Of a DNA stretch of 64,000 bases, positions 9,964 to 18,388 are shown piece after piece (within the stretch, counting starts at the first letter, position 1; each line of letters starts with the position of its first letter). The DNA lies in contig CAAGME010000037.1 of NCBI GenBank assembly GCA_900770945.1, positions 108,768 through 172,767 on the forward strand. Reading direction: 5' to 3'. The notes beneath the pieces were generated by a model that was not told the DNA's origin, made no database searches, and saw only the letters and a list, made by a program, of their open reading frames with translations. Made by a program: the position numbers and the translations under genes. The stretch comes from Clostridia bacterium (GTDB taxonomy: Bacteria; Bacillota; Clostridia; Christensenellales; Borkfalkiaceae).

Positions 9964-10107
9964 ACAAACTTTTGATACCCTTGAATACGGGCAAGATTAA
10001 AGCGCGCGCAAACAGGCTTTTTAAAAAGCCCGATTGTTCGTCTTCATTCTTGCCCCTAATCTTTCCTTATATCCTGATTCAAATATTCTAAAACTTAATT
10101 TTTTAAC

Positions 10108-12075
10108 TTACTTAAATAAATCGTATAATTTTTCGTATTCCGCGGCGGATTTTTTCCAGCTGAAATCGGTCGTCATGGCACATTTTACGATTTTGTTCCA
10201 TTCTTCCTTGTTGCCGTAAGTATAAATGGCGTCTTTCAAAACGTAAAGCATTTCATGCGCGTTGTAGTTTGAAAAAGCAAACCCGTTGCCGCCTTTTCTG
10301 TCGGTATTGTAAGCGGTTATACTGTCGTTCAAACCGCCCGTTCTTCTGACAACAGGAACGGTGCCGTAACGGCAAGCTATCATCTGCGAAAGCCCGCAAG
10401 GCTCTTGCTTTGACGGCATTAAGAATATATCCGCGCCCGAGTAAATTTTAGACGAAAGGTCCTTGTTGTAAGCTATTATCGTCTTGCATTTTCCTCTGTA
10501 ATTATCGGCGATATAACCAAAATAACCTTCGTAATAAGCTTCGCCCTTACCGAGTATAACGACCTGAACGTTTTCCGCCAAAAGTTCTTCGAGAATGCAT
10601 TTTACGAGGTCAAGCCCCTTGTGCGCGACGAGGCGGGAAATTATCGCGATGACGGGAACGTCCGCCCTTTCCGGGAGACCGAGCATTTTTTGAAGTTCGG
10701 CTTTGCAGACGGCTTTGCCGCTCATATCGCTCACCGAGTAGTTTTTAAAAAGAGCTTTATCCGTTTCGGGGTTGTAAACTTCTTCGCTTATGCCGTTCAA
10801 AATACCTATTATCTTGCCCGCGTTGTCGTTAATCGCGTACTGAAGTCCGTGCGCAAAATATTCGTTTTTAATCTCTTCCGCATAAGTTTTAGAAACCGTG
10901 GTGACGTAATCGGAAAGCTGAATCGCACCCTTCATGAGGTTCAAACAGCCGTCGTAATCGAGCGCGGGTTCGACGTCATAGGGAAGCCCGAACAAATCTT
11001 CCAAAATTTCCTTGCCGTACTTTCCCTGATATTCTATATTATGAATAGTGAAAATCGCTCTGATATGGTCGAAGCCCCAACGGTTAGCGTATATGGTTTT
11101 AAGGTATATAACGGCGAGCGCGGTCTGCCAATCGTGGCAATGCATGACGTCCGGATACCAATTCATATACTGCATAGCTTCAAGCACCGCGCGCGAGAAG
11201 AAAGCAAACCTTTCGCCGTCGTCATAGTGACCGTAAAGAGTCGGGCGACGGAAGTAATATTCGTTGTCGATGAAAAGATATGTTACGCCCTTTCTCTTAT
11301 AAGAGAAAAGCCCGCAATACTGATTTCTCCAACCGACGGGAACGTTGAAGTTGCCGATATACGTAAGGTGATTTCTGTACCCCTCGTCCATTGTTCCGTA
11401 AAGGGGCAAAATAACCCTGACGTCGTAGTTGCCGCGTTCGGAAATGGCTAAGGGGAGAGACCCGATAACGTCCGCAAGTCCGCCGGTGCCGACAAAGGGA
11501 TTACATTCGGAAGCTACAAACAAAAGCGAACGCTTGCGAACAACTTCCACCTCTATATCCTTTTGTTGACTTTCGGCTTGTTCTTTATTCTCTTCGGGAA
11601 CGATTTTTTCCGCTTCCTCTTCTTTTAATTGCTTTTCGGCAAGCTTTTCTTCTATCTTTTCGTTTTCCTTTTCGGCTTTTTCAACGGCTTTTTCTTCGAG
11701 TTTTACCTCTTCCTTATCCGTCTTTTCAAGCTTCTTTTGAACCTTTTTCGCTACCTTTTCGGCTGCTTTTTTCTGTTTTTCGTCCGTCTTTTCAACAGTC
11801 TTTTTCTGCTTTTCGGGCGCAAGAACGACCGTGGCTTCTTCCTTTTTTGCCGCTTCTTTCTTTTGAACTTTTTCTTCGGTTTTTACCTTAACTTCAGCCG
11901 CTTTTTCAATCTTTTTTTCTTCCTTTTTAACGGCAGCCGCTTCTGAATTCTTTGCTTTTTTGACTTCTTCTTTAACTTCTTCTACCGCTTTCTCTGTTGC
12001 CTTTTCGACCGCTTTAACGGTCTTTTCTGCCTGTTTTTCGTCCTTTTTGACTTGTTTTGCTTTTTTAATAGACAT
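10108..12075 (-). CDS. glgA: Glycogen synthase (GT5) with a long charged N-terminal extension
   Basis: Transfers glucose from ADP-glucose to the growing alpha-1,4-glucan. The GT5 core starts at about residue 181 (KRSLLFVASECNPF) and runs to the end, with the second Rossmann domain at VPVIAIISRLVAHKGLDL near 475 and the EPCGLSQM catalytic-site motif near 558. Before the core lie about 175 residues made almost only of Lys, Glu, Ala and Val, predicted coiled-coil or extended helix, which ordinary GlgA (about 480 residues) lacks. The usual KTGGL nucleotide-sugar motif reads GTGGL here, so the conserved Lys is Gly. ATG at 12075 is preferred because AGAGAGG lies 6 nt upstream; an in-frame TTG 48 bp earlier has no such site. 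Length is 655 residues. Confidence 0.93.
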   Translation of the reverse strand: MSIKKAKQVKKDEKQAEKTVKAVEKATEKAVEEVKEEVKKAKNSEAAAVKKEEKKIEKAAEVKVKTEEKVQKKEAAKKEEATVVLAPEKQKKTVEKTDEKQKKAAEKVAKKVQKKLEKTDKEEVKLEEKAVEKAEKENEKIEEKLAEKQLKEEEAEKIVPEENKEQAESQQKDIEVEVVRKRSLLFVASECNPFVGTGGLADVIGSLPLAISERGNYDVRVILPLYGTMDEGYRNHLTYIGNFNVPVGWRNQYCGLFSYKRKGVTYLFIDNEYYFRRPTLYGHYDDGERFAFFSRAVLEAMQYMNWYPDVMHCHDWQTALAVIYLKTIYANRWGFDHIRAIFTIHNIEYQGKYGKEILEDLFGLPYDVEPALDYDGCLNLMKGAIQLSDYVTTVSKTYAEEIKNEYFAHGLQYAINDNAGKIIGILNGISEEVYNPETDKALFKNYSVSDMSGKAVCKAELQKMLGLPERADVPVIAIISRLVAHKGLDLVKCILEELLAENVQVVILGKGEAYYEGYFGYIADNYRGKCKTIIAYNKDLSSKIYSGADIFLMPSKQEPCGLSQMIACRYGTVPVVRRTGGLNDSITAYNTDRKGGNGFAFSNYNAHEMLYVLKDAIYTYGNKEEWNKIVKCAMTTDFSWKKSAAEYEKLYDLFK

Positions 12076-12124
12076 TTTTTTACCTCTCTTTGGCTTTTTT
12101 GGAGCCGTATTTTTTTTATGCAAC

Positions 12125-12151
12125 CGGCTAAGACTTTTTTAGCCTTAGCCG
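12125..12151. other. Hairpin between glgD and glgA
   Basis: CGGCTAAG and CTTAGCCG form a perfect 8-bp stem around an 11-nt loop, 22 nt beyond the glgD stop. No T-run follows on the minus strand, so it looks like a transcript-stabilising or attenuating stem, not a full terminator. Confidence 0.45.
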
Positions 12152-12173
12152 AATGTAAACGTGTTAAAATGTA

Positions 12174-13286
12174 CTAAATTATAGTATCTTTGGATATGTA
12201 GAACGGGTGAGTGTCCGCGCCAGAAAGCACGCGCTTATCTCTCACGACTACGTTTTTGTCCGTAACCACGCAGTTAAGCGTAACGTTTTCGCCCGTAAAG
12301 GTGTTCTTCATTATAACGCTGTCGCGTATAACCGTTCCTCTGCCTACTTTTACGCCGCGGTATAAAACGCTGTTGTAAACTTCGCCCTCGATGACGCAAC
12401 CGTCGGATATGAGCGAGTTTTTAACGATGGCGTTTTCGCCGTAAACGGTAGGCGCGGAATCTTTAACCTTAGTGTAAATCCCCGCTCCGCCGAAAAGCTT
12501 TTGCATGACTTTTCTGTCCAAAAGCCCCAAGTTGACCTTGTAAAACCTTGTGAGCGACGAGATTTCTTCAAAGTAACCGTCGTGGCGATAACCCATGATT
12601 TTGAGTTCGCCGAGCTGATTGACTATCATATCCTTAATAAAGTGCCTTTGCCCGTGCGCTATTGCGTCGCTGACGATAGAAACGAGCAAATCCTTTTTCA
12701 TGAGTATTATGTTGCCGTAAAGGTTGACCGTGCCTTGCATTCTCGGGTCGGTCAAAATCTCTTTTACGTTGTCTTCCCTGTCGAGCTTTAAGACAACGTT
12801 GTTTGTCCCCGAAATATCCGCGCTCTGCTTTTTGCAATAAAGCATGGTAATATCCGCGCCGGAAAGTTCGTGCTGACGGAACATCGGCGTGTAATCTACG
12901 GAATAAACCGCGTTGGAATCGGACAAAAGTATGTACTTTTCTTCGCAACGCATGATGAAACCGAGAACGGTTTTCAATGCTTCCAATCTCGTTCCGTAAA
13001 GGGAAGTGGATTCCTTTTCGCCGAACGGAGGAAGGAGAACGAAGCCGCCGTTTCTGCGCGCTAAGTCCCAATCCTTACCGCTGCCTACATGGTCCATCAG
13101 CGAACGATAGTTGCGCTTAGTGATAACGCCGACATGCGTTATTCCCGAGTTGACCATTGCGGAAAGCGGAAAGTCTATAAGGCGGTATCTGCCGCCGAAC
13201 GGTATTGCCGCAACAGTTCTGTTCATCGTTAGTTCCGGCACGTTGTTATCGTGTATGTTTGAAAAAATCAATCCTAATGCGTTCAT
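12174..13286 (-). CDS. glgD: Glucose-1-phosphate adenylyltransferase, GlgD-type subunit
   Basis: Partner of GlgC in Bacillota-type ADP-glucose pyrophosphorylase, believed to be a non-catalytic or regulatory subunit. 370 residues. The nucleotidyltransferase fold is recognisable from PFGGRYRLIDFPLSAMVNSGI, but the GGxGxRLxxLT nucleotide-binding loop of GlgC is replaced by LIFSNIHDNNVPEL, as is known for GlgD. A left-handed beta-helix forms the C-terminus (NAIVKNSLISDGCVIEGEVY, then SVLYRGVKVGRGTVIRDSVI). It lies directly downstream of glgC with a 216-bp repeat-bearing gap. Confidence 0.95.
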   Translation of the reverse strand: MNALGLIFSNIHDNNVPELTMNRTVAAIPFGGRYRLIDFPLSAMVNSGITHVGVITKRNYRSLMDHVGSGKDWDLARRNGGFVLLPPFGEKESTSLYGTRLEALKTVLGFIMRCEEKYILLSDSNAVYSVDYTPMFRQHELSGADITMLYCKKQSADISGTNNVVLKLDREDNVKEILTDPRMQGTVNLYGNIILMKKDLLVSIVSDAIAHGQRHFIKDMIVNQLGELKIMGYRHDGYFEEISSLTRFYKVNLGLLDRKVMQKLFGGAGIYTKVKDSAPTVYGENAIVKNSLISDGCVIEGEVYNSVLYRGVKVGRGTVIRDSVIMKNTFTGENVTLNCVVTDKNVVVRDKRVLSGADTHPFYISKDTII

Positions 13287-13365
13287 ATATTTTTACTCCC
13301 TGATTTTTTAGGTGGGCTATTTTGAGAATACTCTTAACAAGCAAGCAGAGCCGTGCGGCAAGCGA

Positions 13366-13465
13366 GTTGAAAATTGAAAATGGAAAATTGAAAATTGCGG
13401 ATACAAATATTATATAAAAAATTCGTCCTTAATTTTTAACTTTCAACTTTCACCTTTCAACTTAC
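13366..13465. repeat. Inverted A/T-rich repeat pair in the glgC-glgD gap
   Basis: The left arm is built of GAAAATTGAAAATGGAAAA-type blocks (about 13366-13398). The right arm (about 13431-13465) carries the complementary CTTTCAACTTTCACC blocks, separated by about 32 bp of AT-rich DNA. The arms match imperfectly over about 33 bp. A shorter relative with TTAAAAATTGAAAGTTGAAA lies near 54470. This type of TTGAAAATTG repeat is an intergenic repeat with no coding content. Confidence 0.6.
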
Positions 13466-13502
13466 GCCGCGTAAGCGCATTGCCGCTATACGCACTCAAA
13501 GC

Positions 13503-14681
13503 TCAAAGTTCTACCATTTCGCCTTTTTCGATGACCGCGTTGTCTTCCACTTTGTATTCGCGCCCGACAACGGCGATATCCTTTTCGTCGTTTAAGCTTC
13601 CGACTACTGCCTTTTTGCCGACCGAAACCTGTTCGTCGATAATGGCGCATTCTATTCTCGCATCCTCTTCGATAACGGTATCGCTGAAAATAACGCTGTT
13701 TTTGACTACCGCGCCTTTCTTTATCACCACGTTATTGGAAAGCACGGAATTTTCCACTTCGCCCTCGATGACGCAGCCGAGCGAAACTATGCTGTTTATG
13801 ACCTTGCCGTTTTCGCCGATGTAATGCGGAGGCGCGATAGGATTGCGGGAATGAAGTCTCCAACCGGTATCCGTAATGTCAAATTCCGGTCTTTCGCCCA
13901 AAAGGTCCATGTTCGCGTCGTAAAGCGAAGCGATTGTACCTACGTCCTTCCAGTATCCCGAAAAACTGTACGCAAACATCTTTTCGCCGGCGTTGAGCAT
14001 TGCGGGAAGCACGTTTTTGCCGAAATCGTTCTGCGAAGCGGGGTTTTCGTCGTCCTCTTCGAGATACTTATAAAGTTTTTCGGCGGTGAATATGTATATG
14101 CCCATAGAAGCAAGAGTACTCTTCGGCTTTTTGGGCTTTTCTTCGAATTCGTAAATACTGCCGTCCGCATTAGTGTTTAAGATGCCGAAGCGGGAAGCGT
14201 CCGCAAGAGGAACTTCGTATGCGGCGATGGTGCAAGCCGCGCCCGTTCTTATATGCTCGGCAAGCATTTTGGAATAATTCATTTTATAAATGTGGTCGCC
14301 CGAAAGGATAAGCACGAATTCCGGGTTATACATTTTTATGAAGGGCAAGTTCTGATAAATGGCGTTTGCCGTGCCTTTATACCAATCGCTTCCCCTTTTT
14401 GCCTGGTACGGCGAGAGAATATGCACGCCGCCGAAAGAGCGGTCGAGATCCCACGGCTGACCGTTACCAATGTACTCGTTTAAAACGAGCGGCTGATACT
14501 GCGTAAGCACGCCTACCGTATCTATGCCGGAATTGATGCAGTTTGAAAGAGGAAAATCGATAATTCTGTACTTTCCGCCAAACGGCACCGCCGGCTTTGC
14601 TATACGGCTTGTAAGCGCGTAAAGTCTGGAACCTTGCCCACCGGCAAGGAGCATTGCTACACATTCTTTTTTCATTGACAT
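13503..14681 (-). CDS. glgC: Glucose-1-phosphate adenylyltransferase, catalytic subunit
   Basis: Makes ADP-glucose from ATP and glucose-1-phosphate, the committed step of glycogen synthesis. 392 residues, usual length. The nucleotide-binding loop LAGGQGSRLYALT is intact, followed by AKPAVPFGGKYRIIDFPLSN, the catalytic-site LILSGDHIYKM and the glucose-1-phosphate region YEFEEKPKKPK. The C-terminal hexapeptide beta-helix begins near SIVSLGCVIEGEVENSVL. GGAG lies 10 nt before the first ATG; a second in-frame ATG two codons on is less well placed. Paired with glgD downstream and glgB upstream. Confidence 0.97.
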   Translation of the reverse strand: MSMKKECVAMLLAGGQGSRLYALTSRIAKPAVPFGGKYRIIDFPLSNCINSGIDTVGVLTQYQPLVLNEYIGNGQPWDLDRSFGGVHILSPYQAKRGSDWYKGTANAIYQNLPFIKMYNPEFVLILSGDHIYKMNYSKMLAEHIRTGAACTIAAYEVPLADASRFGILNTNADGSIYEFEEKPKKPKSTLASMGIYIFTAEKLYKYLEEDDENPASQNDFGKNVLPAMLNAGEKMFAYSFSGYWKDVGTIASLYDANMDLLGERPEFDITDTGWRLHSRNPIAPPHYIGENGKVINSIVSLGCVIEGEVENSVLSNNVVIKKGAVVKNSVIFSDTVIEEDARIECAIIDEQVSVGKKAVVGSLNDEKDIAVVGREYKVEDNAVIEKGEMVEL

Positions 14682-14863
14682 AAAATATCACTCCGATTTA
14701 TTTTATCATATATTTTATCTTTGCATTTCTCGTAGCTTGCTGTCAGAGCCTTGAGCGCGGAGAGTGGTGCATAGACGGGCAACAGGTGACAGCGAACGAC
14801 AGGCGCGTACTAAAACGTACGTAACTAAAGCGGCGTTTAAGCACGTAGCCCGTATATGGGCCG

Positions 14864-16768
14864 CTATACACGTTCAAGATACATGAAAGATAAGGGTACG
14901 AGGTTAACTTTTATACTTTTCTTTTTGCCGTGCATAGGTTTGCGGTTGGCTACAAATTCCTTTTTGCGGAAGGTGCCGTCGCCGCCGTAAAACTTGGAGT
15001 CGGAACTGAATCTGACGACATATTGTCTGCCGTCCACGCCTACGCGGTAATCGCGCAAGGTAAGCCCCGAAAAGTTGATTATGCACAAAAGTTCTTTTCC
15101 GCTTACGCCCCTGCGGACGAAAGCCAAAACGTTGTTGGTCGAATCGTCGGCGATAGTCCATTCGAACCCGTCCCACGATTTTTCTATCGACCAAAGCTCG
15201 TCGTTATCGCGATAAAACGCATTGAGTTCTCTGAAAAATCTATTGGCGAGCGCGTTTTCTTTACGTTTTAAAAGCTCGAATTCAAGACCTTTTGCAAAAT
15301 TCCATTCGTTGTACTGGTCGAATTCCTGCCCCATGAACATAAGTTTTTTGCCGGGGTGAGCCATCATATATCCCATGAACGCGCGTACGCCCGCATGCTG
15401 CATTTTTTCGTCGCCCGGCATTTTGTTGAAAAGCGAACGTTTGCCGTAAACAACTTCGTCATGCGAAACGGGGAGAATAAAGTTTTCGCTGAAAGCATAC
15501 ATCATGGAAAAAGTGAGCTTATTGTGGCAACCGCCTCTGAACAGGGGGTCGGTGGAAACGTAAGAAAGTACGTCGTTCATCCAACCCATGTTCCATTTAA
15601 AGTTGAAGCCCAAGCCGCCGATTGAAGCGGGCATCGTAACCATCGGGAAAGCCGTGGATTCTTCGGCAATCATTAGCGCGTACGGATACTGAGCGAAAAC
15701 CGCGCTGTTCAACTGTTGCAAAAACTCAACCGCTTCGAGGTTGATGTTCGTACCCTTTTCGTTGGGCTTCCATTCGCCATTTTTTCTGTCGTAATCGAGA
15801 TAGAGCATGGAAGCGACCGCGTCCACCCTTATGCCGTCGATGCCGTAAACGTCGAAGTAGAAAAGCGCAGACGAAATAAGGAAAGACCTTACTTCCTTTT
15901 TCCCGAAGTCGAAAACACGCGTACCCCACGATTTGTGTTCCTTTTTAAACTCATCGGCATACTCGTACAAACAGGTCCCGTCAAACTCGTAAAGACCGTG
16001 TTCGTCTTTCGGGAAGTGCGCGGGTACCCAATCGAGAATAACGCCTATTCCGCTGTTATGGAAAGCGTCTATAAGGCTTTTAAAGTCCTCGGGAGTGCCG
16101 AATCGCGAAGTCACGCCGAAGTACCCCGTCACCTGATAACCCCACGAGCCGTCGTAAGGATATTCCGAAACGGGCATAAATTCGACATGCGTATAGTTCA
16201 TGCGCTTAACGTAAGGAACAAGTTCTCTTTCGAGTTCTTTATACGAAAGATACGAGCCGTCCTCTTTCCTTTTCCAGGAAGCGAGGTTGACTTCGTAAAT
16301 ATTGACGGGCGAAGCGTAAGGGGTGTAATTTTTGCGCTGTTCCTCGTACCAGACCGCCTTGCTCGTAAGCTTTTCTACGTCGTAAAGTTTTGAAGCCGTT
16401 GCGGGCGCGGTTTCCGCATGGTATGCGTAAGGGTCAGCTTTAAGGACCGTCTTTTTGCCGCAAGTGACGGCGTACTTATAGTTGTCATACTTGCGCAAGC
16501 CTTTAACGGATATTTCCCAGGTTTCCCCGTCCTCCGTTTTGTGAAGCGGGTTCTTTCCGACACCCCAGTCGTTAAAGTCCCCGACTAAGCTTACGGCGTC
16601 GGCATGCGGCGCCCAAACCCTGAAAACGACGCAACTTTCCTTGCGGTCGAAGTGCGCGCCGAAATACTTATAAGCGCGATAGTTTGTACCCTGATGAAAA
16701 AGGTAAAGCGGCAAATCGGGACTTTCCGCGGAGGGATTATTCATTTTGAGAGTGCGCTTTGAAGCCAT
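14864..16768 (-). CDS. glgB: 1,4-alpha-glucan branching enzyme (GH13)
   Basis: Introduces alpha-1,6 branches into glycogen. 634 residues from the chosen start. A CBM48 module (VVFRVWAPHADAVSLVGDFN) leads the protein. The GH13 barrel follows: GVILDWVPAHFP (region I), GIDGIRVDAVASMLY with the nucleophile Asp near 317 (II), IAEESTAFP with the acid/base Glu near 369 (III), PVSHDEVVYGK near 437 (IV). ATG at 16768 is preferred because GGAG lies 5 nt upstream; an ATG 45 bp earlier has no ribosome site. It is the first gene of the glycogen cluster, behind its own promoter. Confidence 0.95.
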   Translation of the reverse strand: MASKRTLKMNNPSAESPDLPLYLFHQGTNYRAYKYFGAHFDRKESCVVFRVWAPHADAVSLVGDFNDWGVGKNPLHKTEDGETWEISVKGLRKYDNYKYAVTCGKKTVLKADPYAYHAETAPATASKLYDVEKLTSKAVWYEEQRKNYTPYASPVNIYEVNLASWKRKEDGSYLSYKELERELVPYVKRMNYTHVEFMPVSEYPYDGSWGYQVTGYFGVTSRFGTPEDFKSLIDAFHNSGIGVILDWVPAHFPKDEHGLYEFDGTCLYEYADEFKKEHKSWGTRVFDFGKKEVRSFLISSALFYFDVYGIDGIRVDAVASMLYLDYDRKNGEWKPNEKGTNINLEAVEFLQQLNSAVFAQYPYALMIAEESTAFPMVTMPASIGGLGFNFKWNMGWMNDVLSYVSTDPLFRGGCHNKLTFSMMYAFSENFILPVSHDEVVYGKRSLFNKMPGDEKMQHAGVRAFMGYMMAHPGKKLMFMGQEFDQYNEWNFAKGLEFELLKRKENALANRFFRELNAFYRDNDELWSIEKSWDGFEWTIADDSTNNVLAFVRRGVSGKELLCIINFSGLTLRDYRVGVDGRQYVVRFSSDSKFYGGDGTFRKKEFVANRKPMHGKKKSIKVNLVPLSFMYLERV

Positions 16769-16875
16769 ATCTTCTCCAGTAAGCGTCCGACCGGGGTTGC
16801 CGGGCAAACGCATTGTAATTTAGTAATCTTTTTTTGTTTTTTGTGTTTATTTTTTTAGCCGTTACTGTGTACTTA

Positions 16876-16904
16876 AGTATACACGAAACGGCGGAAAAAT
16901 TCAA
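16876..16904 (-). promoter_or_regulatory. Sigma-A promoter of the glycogen cluster (glgB)
   Basis: Minus strand: TTGAAT, a 17-bp spacer, TATACT, about 110 bp before the glgB start codon. It could serve glgB-glgC-glgD-glgA-glgP, since no strong terminator was found between these genes. Confidence 0.7.
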
Positions 16905-16975
16905 GACGTTTTGCGAGATTTAACAGCCGAAAAGCGAATTTTTGGTTATTTTACACATAAAATCCGCCGTTAATT

Positions 16976-17683
16976 TTACATGCCGCCGTCAACCGAGAGT
17001 ATCTGCCCCGTGACGTACGCGTTTTCGAGCAGAAACAACACTGCGGAAGCGACTTCCTCCGCCGTGCCGACGCGCGGAATGCTAAGACCTTCGCAAAATT
17101 CTTTCACGTCATTTTCGGAAAGATGAGCGTTCATCTTTGTGTCGATAAACCCGGGAGCAACGGCGTTGACGGTAACGTTCGACAAGCCGACTTCCCTCGA
17201 AAGGGCTTTCGTCAAGGCGTTAATCGCGCCCTTCGTTGCCGAATAAGCAACCTCGCACGAGCCGCCTACGACTCCCCACACGGAGGAAACGTTGACTATG
17301 CGCCCGCGCTTTTCGCTTATCATATCGGGCAGGGCTTGCTTTATGCAATTGAACGTCCCCGTGACGTTGACAGCGAAAAGGTTTTCAAGCTCTTCCGTTT
17401 TTACGTCGGTTATGACCTTTTGCGGCAAGGCTATCCCGGCGCAGTTTATAAGCGCGTAAATTTTGCCGAATTTTTTACGAACGGTATCGAAAGCTTCTTT
17501 CACGCTCTGCTCGCTTTTAACGTCGCAATAAACAGCGAAAAACCCGAAGTCTTTTTCAAGTTCTTCGGCGGCGGTTTTATTTGAAAAGTATGTGATAACG
17601 ACGTTATAGCCCGACTTTTGCAAAACTTTTGCTATCGCCGAGCCCAAGCCGCCGTTGCCGCCCGTAACAATTACGTTCTTCAT
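16976..17683 (-). CDS. Short-chain dehydrogenase/reductase, FabG-like
   Basis: NAD(P)-dependent oxidoreductase of 235 residues, the standard classical SDR length. The cofactor motif TGGNGGLGSAIA is at residues 6-17, the structural INCAG motif mid-protein, catalytic Ser in VSSVWG and the YxxxK pair in YSATK near 147. The C-terminus EVASAVLFLLENAYVTGQIL and the final VDGGM are typical of 3-oxoacyl-ACP reductases, but the substrate cannot be fixed from sequence; no fab genes are adjacent. ATG at 17683 has AAAGGGG 8 nt upstream. The reading frame stays open for a further 86 codons upstream, but that part overlaps efp in another frame and is not protein-like. Confidence 0.93.
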   Translation of the reverse strand: MKNVIVTGGNGGLGSAIAKVLQKSGYNVVITYFSNKTAAEELEKDFGFFAVYCDVKSEQSVKEAFDTVRKKFGKIYALINCAGIALPQKVITDVKTEELENLFAVNVTGTFNCIKQALPDMISEKRGRIVNVSSVWGVVGGSCEVAYSATKGAINALTKALSREVGLSNVTVNAVAPGFIDTKMNAHLSENDVKEFCEGLSIPRVGTAEEVASAVLFLLENAYVTGQILSVDGGM

Positions 17684-17709
17684 TTCGTAAGCCCCTTTCG
17701 AGTTTTTAA

Positions 17710-17740
17710 AAAAGGCAAAAGCCCGACGCAAAAGTCGGGC
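17710..17740 (-). terminator. Intrinsic terminator after efp
   Basis: The minus strand gives GCCCGAC, a 6-nt loop, GTCGGGC, then TTTTGCCTTTTTT. It sits in the 65-bp gap between the efp stop and the dehydrogenase start, so the dehydrogenase depends on read-through or on an unseen promoter. Confidence 0.8.
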
Positions 17741-17748
17741 GTATAAAC

Positions 17749-18309
17749 TTACTTTTTGACGCGTTCCATGTATTCGCCGGTACGGGTATCGATTCTGATA
17801 ACGTCGCCTTCGTTGACGAACATCGGCACCTGAATGGTAACGCCCGTTTCGAGAGTTGCGTTCTTGGTGGCGTTGGTTGCGGTGTTGCCCGCTACGCCCG
17901 GTTCGGATTCGGTAACTAAAAGTTCGACGAAATTTTCGCAATCTACGGAGAAAGCTTTACCCTTGTAGAATTTGACGGTAACGGGGTCGTTTTCCTTAAT
18001 CCACTGCAAAGCGTCTTCCACCTGTTCGTAGCTAAGCGGCTCCATGTTATATTCTTCGTCCATAAAATAGTAAAGACCGCCGTCGTTATAGGAATAAGTC
18101 ATCTTTTTGGTTTCGATAACCGCATTTTCGACTTTTTCGGTCGGGTTGAAAGTTTTTTCCAAAACGGCGCCCGTAATGATGTTTTTGAGCCTTGTTCTTA
18201 CGAAAGCCGCGCCCTTGCCCGGTTTAACGTGCTGGAAGTCTACTATAACGTAGATGTTGCCTTCGTATTCGATGGTGACGCCTTTTCTGAAATCGCCTGC
18301 TTGTACCAT
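17749..18309 (-). CDS. efp: Elongation factor P
   Basis: Relieves ribosome stalling at polyproline. 186 residues in three beta domains (KOW-like N-terminus, OB, C-terminal OB). The tip loop HVKPGKGAAFVRTRLKN carries Lys32, the position modified in many bacteria. C-terminal GDVIRIDTRTGEYMERVK is the family signature. GGAGAT lies just before the ATG. Lies downstream of the M24 aminopeptidase gene, an arrangement common in Bacillota (pepQ/papA-efp). Confidence 0.97.
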   Translation of the reverse strand: MVQAGDFRKGVTIEYEGNIYVIVDFQHVKPGKGAAFVRTRLKNIITGAVLEKTFNPTEKVENAVIETKKMTYSYNDGGLYYFMDEEYNMEPLSYEQVEDALQWIKENDPVTVKFYKGKAFSVDCENFVELLVTESEPGVAGNTATNATKNATLETGVTIQVPMFVNEGDVIRIDTRTGEYMERVKK

Positions 18310-18388
18310 AATTTATCTCCTGATAAGTAAAATGTTTTTATTTTTGCGGCGCGGCGCGCCGACTTTTTAATAGTTTTTAGTGTAAAAA

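Noticed and set aside
10621..11451. 276-codon open frame on the plus strand
   Set aside because: Lies wholly antisense to glgA, has no ribosome site and no family resemblance; an effect of the codon bias of glgA.
14682..14863. Possible RNA element between glgC and glgB
   Set aside because: Short stems exist (for example GCCC/GGGC and CGTAC/GTACG) but no compact fold, no T-run and no repeat elsewhere; not enough to call.
15716..16393. 225-codon open frame on the plus strand
   Set aside because: Antisense to glgB within its catalytic barrel.
17684..17941. N-terminal extension of the short-chain dehydrogenase
   Set aside because: It overlaps efp in another frame, is Arg-rich and not protein-like; the ATG at 17683 has a good ribosome site and gives the family length.
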